Source: Chloroflexota bacterium
GTDB lineage: Bacteria > Chloroflexota > Dehalococcoidia > UBA2979
Direction: 5' to 3'
Length of the DNA: 6,671 nt
Assembly (NCBI GenBank): GCA_027592975.1
Contig: JAQCJS010000055.1
Location: 1-6,671, forward strand
A program made the translations under genes and the position numbers. Shown here one piece after another: positions 1 through 5,321 of the stretch. The stretch's first letter is position 1. Each line of letters opens with the position of its first letter. The notes below the pieces were generated by a model, which saw only the letters and a program-made list of their open reading frames with translations, was not told where the DNA came from and searched no databases.

Positions 1-1
1 G

Positions 2-130
2 TTGGAGGAAATGCTGCGACAGGCCCAGCAGTCATCCAACGCCACGCAGCAGGAGCTTGACCGGCTGCGCGCGATCCTGGAGCAGATCCAGCGGCAGCTC
101 ACGCAGCCGCAACAGCAGGCGCCGCGGTAA
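2..130 (+). CDS. C-terminal end of an unidentified Gln-rich coiled-coil protein (5' partial)
   Basis: An open frame enters from the left edge and ends at TAA 128-130, giving 42 visible residues. Twelve of them are Gln. Leucines and isoleucines at visible residues 19, 22, 26, 29 and 33 follow a 3-4-3-4 spacing, which predicts an amphipathic helix or coiled coil; the chain then ends in a Gln/Pro-rich tail (TQPQQQAPR). No catalytic motif or membrane segment is visible, so I do not assign a function. The frame ends 17 bases before the first possible argD start, on the same strand, so the two are probably co-transcribed. This frame is preferred over the overlapping frame that opens at 57, because that one is Arg/Ser-rich and would overrun the argD start. 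The real start lies upstream of the window unless the TTG at base 2 is used, which is unlikely. Confidence 0.6.
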   Translation: MEEMLRQAQQSSNATQQELDRLRAILEQIQRQLTQPQQQAPR

Positions 131-137
131 CGGCGAC

Positions 138-143
138 AAGGAG
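138..143 (+). promoter_or_regulatory. Ribosome binding site of argD
   Basis: AAGGAG is a near-perfect Shine-Dalgarno. Two ATG codons follow in tandem, at 148 and 151. The spacing is 4 bases to the first and 7 to the second, so the second is the better-placed start. The two choices differ by a single Met. Confidence 0.75.
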
Positions 144-150
144 ACAGATG

Positions 151-1341
151 ATGGGCAACATCCCGGTGCGCGAGGCAACCGTCCACATGACCACGTACCG
201 CCGTCAGCCACTGACGCTGGTCCGTGGGCAGGGCACGCGCGTCTGGGATGACGAGGGGCGCAGCTACCTGGACTTCATCGCGGGCATCGCGGTGGACGCG
301 CTGGGCCATGCGCACCCGGGCCTAACAGAGGTCATCGCGAAGCAGGCGGGCACGCTGATCCAGGTGTCCAACCTGTTCTACACGGAGCCCCAGATCGAGC
401 TCGCGGAGTTGCTGGTGGGGCACTCCGCGCTCGACCGCGTCTTCTTCTGCAACTCCGGCGCGGAGGCGAACGAGGCGGCGATCAAGATGGCCCGCAAGTG
501 GGGCATCCTGAACCGCAACGGCGCGTACGAGATCATCGCCACGCACAACGGCTTCCACGGCCGCACGTTGGGTAGCGTCGCCGCCACCGGCACGCCGCGC
601 TACCGCGACCCGTTCGGGCCCATGCTCCCCGGCTTCGTCTTCGTGGACTTCGACGACGTGGAGGCGATCAAGGCGGCGACGACCGCGAACACCGCCGCAG
701 TGCTACTGGAGCCGGTGCAGGGCGAGGGCGGCGTGAACGTCCCGGCCCCTGACTACCTGAAGCGCGTCCGGGAGTGGTGCGACCAGCAGGGCATCCTGCT
801 CATCCTGGACGAGGTGCAGACCGGCACCGGCCGCACGGGCACCATGTGGGCGTACGAGCAGGCCGGCATGGAGCCGGATATCATGACGCTGGCGAAGGGT
901 CTGGGCGGCGGCGTCCCGATCGGCGCGATGCTGGCGAAGAACGCCTGCGCGATCTTCGAGCCGGGCGACCACGGCTCCACCTTCGGCGGTAACGCGCTCT
1001 CCACCGCGGCCGGCGCCTACGTGGTGCGGCAGCTGCTGGAGGGCGGCGTCCTGGCGAACGTCACCGAGCGCGGCGATCAGTTGGAGCGCCGCCTTGCCGG
1101 GCTGGAGGATCGCTCGCCGCTGGTCGCCGGACAGCGTGGCGTCGGCCTGCTCCGCGGCCTGGTCTTCACCACCGACATCGCGGCGGACGTCGCGACGAAG
1201 GTGATGGCGCGCGGCCTGCTGGTGAACCCTGTGCGGCCGAACGTCATCCGCTTACTCCCCCCGCTGAACGTCTCGGCCGAGGAGATCGACGAAGCCGTGG
1301 ACATCATCGACGCGGTGCTCGCGGAGGTCGCGGCCGGGTAG
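151..1341 (+). CDS. argD: Acetylornithine aminotransferase (class III PLP-dependent)
   Basis: Cytoplasmic PLP enzyme that moves an amino group from glutamate to N-acetylglutamate 5-semialdehyde, giving N-acetylornithine in arginine biosynthesis. From the ATG at 151 it has 396 residues, the normal family length. Visible motifs: SGAEANEAA near 102-110 (PLP phosphate loop), F135-H136 in NGFHGRT (ring stacking), E187 in LLEPVQGEGG, D220 in LILDEVQTGTGRTG (pairs with the pyridine nitrogen), K249 in LAKGLGGG (Schiff-base lysine), and T277 in GSTFGGN (phosphate contact from the partner subunit). All key residues are present. The ATG at 148 is an alternative start, but it sits only 4 bases from the Shine-Dalgarno. 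Class III relatives such as succinylornithine or LysW-gamma-lysine aminotransferases are hard to separate by motif alone; argG and argH downstream favour ArgD. The kinase gene follows after 34 bases, probably in the same transcript. Confidence 0.96.
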   Translation: MGNIPVREATVHMTTYRRQPLTLVRGQGTRVWDDEGRSYLDFIAGIAVDALGHAHPGLTEVIAKQAGTLIQVSNLFYTEPQIELAELLVGHSALDRVFFCNSGAEANEAAIKMARKWGILNRNGAYEIIATHNGFHGRTLGSVAATGTPRYRDPFGPMLPGFVFVDFDDVEAIKAATTANTAAVLLEPVQGEGGVNVPAPDYLKRVREWCDQQGILLILDEVQTGTGRTGTMWAYEQAGMEPDIMTLAKGLGGGVPIGAMLAKNACAIFEPGDHGSTFGGNALSTAAGAYVVRQLLEGGVLANVTERGDQLERRLAGLEDRSPLVAGQRGVGLLRGLVFTTDIAADVATKVMARGLLVNPVRPNVIRLLPPLNVSAEEIDEAVDIIDAVLAEVAAG

Positions 1342-1362
1342 ACCGGACGGCGAGCGGCGAGA

Positions 1363-1369
1363 AGAGGGG
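1363..1369 (+). promoter_or_regulatory. Ribosome binding site supporting the GTG start of the kinase
   Basis: AGAGGGG lies 6 bases before the GTG at 1376. It decides the start: the next in-frame ATG is codon 27, inside the first membrane segment, and would destroy it. The GTG start keeps an intact N-terminal transmembrane helix. Confidence 0.6.
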
Positions 1370-1375
1370 CGCGAG

Positions 1376-4018
1376 GTGTCTGGCCCGCTCGGCCGACTCT
1401 CGGTACAGATCGCGCTGGGGCCGGTGCTTGTCATCGCCCTCATTGGCGCCGCTATGCTCTGGCGCGTCGACATCGACCTCCACGACCAGGCGGAGGATCG
1501 CTTTGCGGAACGCGTGAAGCGCGCCTCCATGCAGCTGGAGGACCGGATCAACAACGACGTGCAATTGCGGATCGTCGGCGCATCTGTGCTGGCGACCCAG
1601 CCCGCGTTCGCCGCCGCGGTGGAAGCCAACGACACGAACGCGATCGTCCAGATCGCCGGACAGTACATGGCCCGCACCACCCTCGCCCTCGCGGGGGCGA
1701 GCGGAATCCGCGTGTACGGGCCCGCCGGCAACCTGATCGTCCGTGCGGCGGCGCCCCGGAACGGGACTCAGCGCGTGCCGCCGCCGGAAGTGCTCACCGC
1801 ACTGCAGGGAGGGCGCCCCGCGGGCAGCGTGCGCGTGGACGAAACGCTGGGCCTGTCCGTGTCCGGGATCGCCCCGGTCACCGGCGCGGACGGCCGCATG
1901 TTGGCCGCCGTGGAGGCGATCTCCTCGCTTGACCGGACCTTCGTGCGGAACGCCGCCGGGCTGGTGAACACGGAGGTCGCCGTCCTCAGCGGCGGCCGCA
2001 TCACCGCCGCGTCCGAGCAAGGCACCACCCTGGATCCCGCGCGGGTCACGGACAGCGTCCGCGCGCTTACCGCGGACGCTCCCGCGGAGCTGGACTGGGG
2101 CAGCGGAGTGTTCCTCTCCGATTTCGTCACGTTCCGGGACGGCGGCGGTCGCGTGCTGGGCGATGTCTACGTGGGGATCGACCACGACACGATCGATGCG
2201 AGCGTAGACGAGACGCGCGGCGCCATCCTGCGGACGATGGTGGGCGCCATGCTCCTGGCGACCGTCTCCGCATGGCTCTTCGGCTGGGTCGCCATGCGTC
2301 CCATGCAGCCGCTGCTGGCCGCGGCGCGACGCCTGCAGCAGAACGACCTGGAGAGCCCCGTCCCCGCCACCGGCCCCACGGAGCTGCGGCAACTGGGCGA
2401 GGCGATGGAGGACATGCGCCTGGCGATCCAGCAGAGCCGCGACGCCCTGCAGAGCGCCAACCGCGACCTGGCATCCCGCGTCTCCAGCTCCGACGCCAGC
2501 CTGTCCGAGGTGACACAGGATCTGGATGTGATGCAGGCCGTCGTCTCCCAGCTGGCAGGCGAGTCCGCCGGCGGCCTCCCCGCCGTCGCCGAGGAGCTCC
2601 TGCGCCTGAACTGGGTGGATGGTGCCTTCATCGCGCTGGCCACGGAATCCGGCGCGCTGTCGGCCGCGTCCTCCGCCGGACTACCGCCCGGCGCTGCCGC
2701 CGCCGTGCTGGATGCCATCGAGTCGCACCTCGTGGAGACCCCGGAGCGCGACCTGGAGATCCGGGACACCACGGTGCTCTCCGCCTCCGGGCGCCTGCCC
2801 TCGTGGCTGGTGGGCGGGCTGGCCGTCGCGCCCATGCTCACACCGGAAGGCACCGCTGGCGTGATCTGTGTGACCTCCATCGGCTCCATGGTGATAAGCC
2901 CCCAGCGCCGCGAACTGCTCCGCTCGATCGCGCACGAGGTCACCGCCACCCTCGAGCGCTCCGAGCTCGCCGACGAGGTCGAGGAGAACCGCCGGGTCGC
3001 GGAGGCGGTGCTGCGCGAGATGGCGGACGGCGTGATCGTGGTGGATCACGAGAACGTGGGACAGATCTGCAACCCTGCCGCGGCACGCCTGCTGGGACTC
3101 ACCCGCGCGGACATCATCGGCCGGCCGACGGAGGACTGGATCCCGGTCACGGGCTCCACACTGAACGGCCTGCGACTGCGCGCGCTGGACGGCGCGCGCG
3201 GCGGCACCCCGCTGCTCGTGGAGACGCGCGGCCTGCAGCTCGCGATCACCGCCGGTCCGTTCCCGGATCCCGACCCCGCGCGCAGCGGCGTCATCCTGCT
3301 GATCCGCGACCTCTCCGCGGAGGCCGAGGCGGAGCGCGTGAAGCGCGACTTCGTCTCCATGGTCGGGCATGAGCTGCGCACGCCGCTGACGCTGATCCGC
3401 ACCACCATCGACCTGCTGCACGAGCACGACGCGGGCGCGCTGAACCCGACCCAGGAGCGCATTGTGGAGGTGCTCCGGCAGAACTCGGACCGCCTGATGT
3501 CGCTGATCAGCGACCTGCTGGACATGTCCGCGCTGGACTCCGGCCGGATGCAGATCATCCCGGCCTCCACCGACCTGGTGGAGATCGTGCAGAGCTCGGT
3601 GCGCGGTGCCCAACACGGCGCCGACGACCGTCAGCACCGCGTGCGCGTGGTCGCCCCGCAGAACGTGACGGTCTGGGCGGACGCCCCGCGCATCGAGCAG
3701 GTCCTGTCGAACCTGCTCTCCAACGCGATCAAGTACACCCCGTCCGGCGGCGACATCGAGGTGCGCGTGGTGGAGAGCACGCCCTTCGCGTCCGTCTCCG
3801 TGGCGGACAGCGGCATCGGTATCCCGCCGGAGGAGCAGGGCGCGCTCTTCGAGAAGTTCTACCGGACCAGTTCCGGACGGCGCACCACGGGAGGCACCGG
3901 CCTTGGCCTCGCGATCGCGCGCTCCATCGTCGAACTGCACGGCGGGAGCATCCGCTGCGACTCCGACGGCAAGCACGGCACCACGTTCACCTTCACCCTA
4001 CCGCGCCGCCCGGTATGA
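1376..4018 (+). CDS. Multi-domain membrane sensor histidine kinase (Cache-like/HAMP/GAF/PAS/HisKA/HATPase)
   Basis: Predicted two-component sensor kinase of 880 residues that autophosphorylates on His and passes phosphate to an unseen response regulator. Domain order: membrane helix about 8-29; extracytoplasmic region about 31-282, resembling a Cache sensor (it contains IRVYGPAGNLIVRA and SGIAPVTGADGRMLAAVEA, typical of Cache beta strands); second helix about 283-307; HAMP about 307-355; linker coiled coil about 345-385; GAF-like domain about 385-530; PAS about 541-648 (DGVIVVDHEN, CNPAAARLLG); HisKA with H-box SMVGHELRTP and phospho-acceptor H665; HATPase_c with N-box LLSNAIKYTP (N783), G1 DSGIGI (D811), F-box FEKFYR, and G2 GGTGLGLAIAR (839-849). 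E666 and T669 after the His match the ExxT phosphatase motif, so it may also dephosphorylate its partner. It ends straight after the ATPase domain, with no receiver domain. The catalytic core is PhoR/ResE-like. The ligand cannot be read from the sequence. It lies between argD and argG, and no response regulator is in the window. Kinase assignment is firm; the Cache and GAF labels are less so. Confidence 0.95.
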   Translation: MSGPLGRLSVQIALGPVLVIALIGAAMLWRVDIDLHDQAEDRFAERVKRASMQLEDRINNDVQLRIVGASVLATQPAFAAAVEANDTNAIVQIAGQYMARTTLALAGASGIRVYGPAGNLIVRAAAPRNGTQRVPPPEVLTALQGGRPAGSVRVDETLGLSVSGIAPVTGADGRMLAAVEAISSLDRTFVRNAAGLVNTEVAVLSGGRITAASEQGTTLDPARVTDSVRALTADAPAELDWGSGVFLSDFVTFRDGGGRVLGDVYVGIDHDTIDASVDETRGAILRTMVGAMLLATVSAWLFGWVAMRPMQPLLAAARRLQQNDLESPVPATGPTELRQLGEAMEDMRLAIQQSRDALQSANRDLASRVSSSDASLSEVTQDLDVMQAVVSQLAGESAGGLPAVAEELLRLNWVDGAFIALATESGALSAASSAGLPPGAAAAVLDAIESHLVETPERDLEIRDTTVLSASGRLPSWLVGGLAVAPMLTPEGTAGVICVTSIGSMVISPQRRELLRSIAHEVTATLERSELADEVEENRRVAEAVLREMADGVIVVDHENVGQICNPAAARLLGLTRADIIGRPTEDWIPVTGSTLNGLRLRALDGARGGTPLLVETRGLQLAITAGPFPDPDPARSGVILLIRDLSAEAEAERVKRDFVSMVGHELRTPLTLIRTTIDLLHEHDAGALNPTQERIVEVLRQNSDRLMSLISDLLDMSALDSGRMQIIPASTDLVEIVQSSVRGAQHGADDRQHRVRVVAPQNVTVWADAPRIEQVLSNLLSNAIKYTPSGGDIEVRVVESTPFASVSVADSGIGIPPEEQGALFEKFYRTSSGRRTTGGTGLGLAIARSIVELHGGSIRCDSDGKHGTTFTFTLPRRPV

Positions 4019-4019
4019 T
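3992..4019 (+). promoter_or_regulatory. Candidate sigma70-type promoter for argG-argH
   Basis: TATGAT at 4014-4019 differs from the TATAAT consensus by one base, and it overlaps the kinase stop codon (TGA 4016-4018). TTCACC at 3992-3997 matches 4 of 6 bases of the TTGACA -35 box, with a 16-base spacer. A transcript would start near 4026, about 50 bases before argG, in the longest intergenic gap here. An AT-rich hexamer stands out in this GC-rich DNA. It remains a pattern match only: the kinase codons fix much of the sequence, and the promoter consensus of this organism is unknown. Confidence 0.3.
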
Positions 4020-4023
4020 CCGA

Positions 4024-4050
4024 TGACCGGGGCACGCCCGGCACCCGTCA
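4024..4050 (+). other. Imperfect hairpin in the kinase-argG intergenic leader
   Basis: CCGGG (4027-4031) and CCCGG (4037-4041) form a perfect 5-bp stem around a 5-base loop. The flanking TGAC (4024-4027) and GTCA (4047-4050) could pair instead as an outer stem. No T-run follows, so it is not a convincing intrinsic terminator. It could be a 5' leader fold or chance in GC-rich sequence. Confidence 0.2.
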
Positions 4051-4067
4051 CCTCCTCGACCAGCCTC

Positions 4068-4071
4068 GGAG
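4068..4071 (+). promoter_or_regulatory. Ribosome binding site of argG
   Basis: GGAG lies 7 bases before the ATG at 4079, the only start that keeps the conserved N-terminal ATP-binding strand. A CTCC at 4052-4055 could pair with it, but only over 4 bp. Confidence 0.6.
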
Positions 4072-4078
4072 ACGTCAC

Positions 4079-5317
4079 ATGGCCGAAAAGATCGTCCTCG
4101 CCTACTCCGGGGGACTGGACACGTCCGTCGCCGCGCACTGGCTGCGCGTGGAGCGCGGATACGAGGTGCACTGCCTGACCGTCGACCTCGGCAACCTTGG
4201 CGACATCGAGGGCGCGAAGCGCCGCGGCGTGGAGGCCGGCGCGGTCGAGGTGGACGTGGTGGACGCCAAGAACGACTTCCTCAAGTACTTCGTCTTCCCC
4301 GCGCTAGGCGCGAACGTGGTGTACGAGGGCCGCTACCCTCTGGCGACCGCGCTGGGCCGTCCGTTGATTGCGAAGCTGCTCGTGGACAAGGCGCGCGCCG
4401 TGGGCGCGAGCGCCGTGGCGCACGGCTGCACCGGCAAGGGCAACGACCAGGTGCGCCTGGATGTCGGCGTGCAGACGCTGGCCCCCGACCTGACGATCGT
4501 CGGCACCACGCGCGAGCACTCGATCTCCCGTGACGAGGCGCTCGCGTACGCCGCGAAGCACAGCATCTCCGTCCGCCAGACGGTCGCCTCGCCCTACTCC
4601 ACGGACGAGAACCTGTGGGGCCGCAGCGTGGAGGCCGGCGTCCTGGAGAACCCGTGGAACCAGCCGCCGGAGGACGTCTACGAGTGGACGAAGCCGCTGG
4701 ACAAGACGCCCGCGCTGCCCGCAGTCGTGGAGATCCGCTTCGAGAAGGGCTACCCGGTCGCCCTCGACGGCGTGGAGATGAGCCCGGTGGAGCTGGTGAC
4801 GCGCCTGAGCGACCTCGGCGGCGAGCACGGCATCGGCCGCATCGACATGGTGGAGAACCGCCTGGTCGGCATCAAGTCACGCGAGATCTACGAGTCCCCC
4901 GCCGCGGTCATCCTGCTGGAGGCGCACCGCGTGCTGGAGGAGCTGACGCTGTCGAAGCAGCAGAACCGCTTCAAGAACGTGGTCGCGCAGGAGTACGCCG
5001 ACCTGATCTACAACGGCCAGTGGTTCACCGCGCACCACCGCGACCTGTCGCAGTACGTCGCCTCCACGCAGCGCCACGTCACCGGCGACGTGAAGATGCG
5101 GTTGTGGCACGGCACCGTCATGACCGTCGGCCGCCGCGCGGACCGCAGCCTCTACTCGGAGGCGCTGGCCACGTACAACAAGGCGGGCGACCTCTTCGAC
5201 CAGTCGCACGCGCAGGGCTTCATCAAGCTGCACGGCCTGCAGGCGCAGGTGCAGGCGCAGCGCCAGATGCTGACCGAGTCCGGCGACCTGCTGCGCCTCG
5301 CCGCACCCACGGAGTAA
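4079..5317 (+). CDS. argG: Argininosuccinate synthase
   Basis: Cytoplasmic ligase that joins citrulline and aspartate using ATP (released as AMP and PPi) to make argininosuccinate, the next-to-last step of arginine biosynthesis. It has 412 residues, typical for the family. The N-terminal AYSGGLDTS (8-16) is the PP-loop of N-type ATP pyrophosphatases. YEGRYPLATALGRP (82-95) and AHGCTGKGNDQVRL (114-127) are the substrate-binding signatures that hold citrulline and aspartate. ENLWGRSVEAGVLENPW (177-193) is a further conserved block. The C-terminal oligomerisation region (about 280-412) is complete and ends in a Gln-rich helix (QAQVQAQRQ). No frameshift or missing key residue is seen. The gene starts 60 bases after the kinase stop, and argH starts 4 bases after its own stop, so argG and argH are almost certainly one transcript. 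Confidence 0.98.
   Translation: MAEKIVLAYSGGLDTSVAAHWLRVERGYEVHCLTVDLGNLGDIEGAKRRGVEAGAVEVDVVDAKNDFLKYFVFPALGANVVYEGRYPLATALGRPLIAKLLVDKARAVGASAVAHGCTGKGNDQVRLDVGVQTLAPDLTIVGTTREHSISRDEALAYAAKHSISVRQTVASPYSTDENLWGRSVEAGVLENPWNQPPEDVYEWTKPLDKTPALPAVVEIRFEKGYPVALDGVEMSPVELVTRLSDLGGEHGIGRIDMVENRLVGIKSREIYESPAAVILLEAHRVLEELTLSKQQNRFKNVVAQEYADLIYNGQWFTAHHRDLSQYVASTQRHVTGDVKMRLWHGTVMTVGRRADRSLYSEALATYNKAGDLFDQSHAQGFIKLHGLQAQVQAQRQMLTESGDLLRLAAPTE
5311..5314 (+). promoter_or_regulatory. Ribosome binding site of argH inside the end of argG
   Basis: GGAG lies within the last sense codons of argG, immediately before its TAA at 5315-5317, and 7 bases before the argH ATG at 5322. Ribosomes finishing argG would uncover or reload this site, which suggests translational coupling of the two enzymes. 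Confidence 0.6.
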
Positions 5318-5321
5318 CCGC

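Noticed and set aside
57..251. 64-codon + frame over the end of the coiled-coil gene and the start of argD
   Set aside because: It is Ser/Arg-rich with no good ribosome binding site, and it overlaps two better-supported frames.
1304..2392. 362-codon open frame on the minus strand across the argD-kinase junction
   Set aside because: It has Gly/Arg/Ala/His-biased composition and no domain. It overlaps the end of argD and the sensor part of the kinase.
2272..3372. 366-codon alternative + frame inside the kinase
   Set aside because: The product is Arg/Ala/Gly/Pro-rich and motif-free, while the kinase frame carries continuous, recognisable domains.
2681..3976. 431-codon open frame on the minus strand opposite the kinase
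   Set aside because: Low-complexity Arg/Ala/His/Val composition, no motif, and it overlaps the PAS, HisKA and HATPase coding region. It is a GC-driven shadow.
4024..4050. Intrinsic terminator after the kinase
   Set aside because: The stem is only 5 bp, or imperfect if extended, and no T-run follows; at most it is a weak hairpin.
4019..4078. ArgR operator (ARG box) upstream of argG
   Set aside because: I see no AT-rich palindrome resembling an ARG box in this GC-rich gap.
5239..5260. Direct repeat of GCAGGCGCAG, 12 bases apart, at the end of argG
   Set aside because: It encodes QAQVQAQ in a helical Gln-rich tail and has only two copies, so coding constraint with a biased codon choice explains it.
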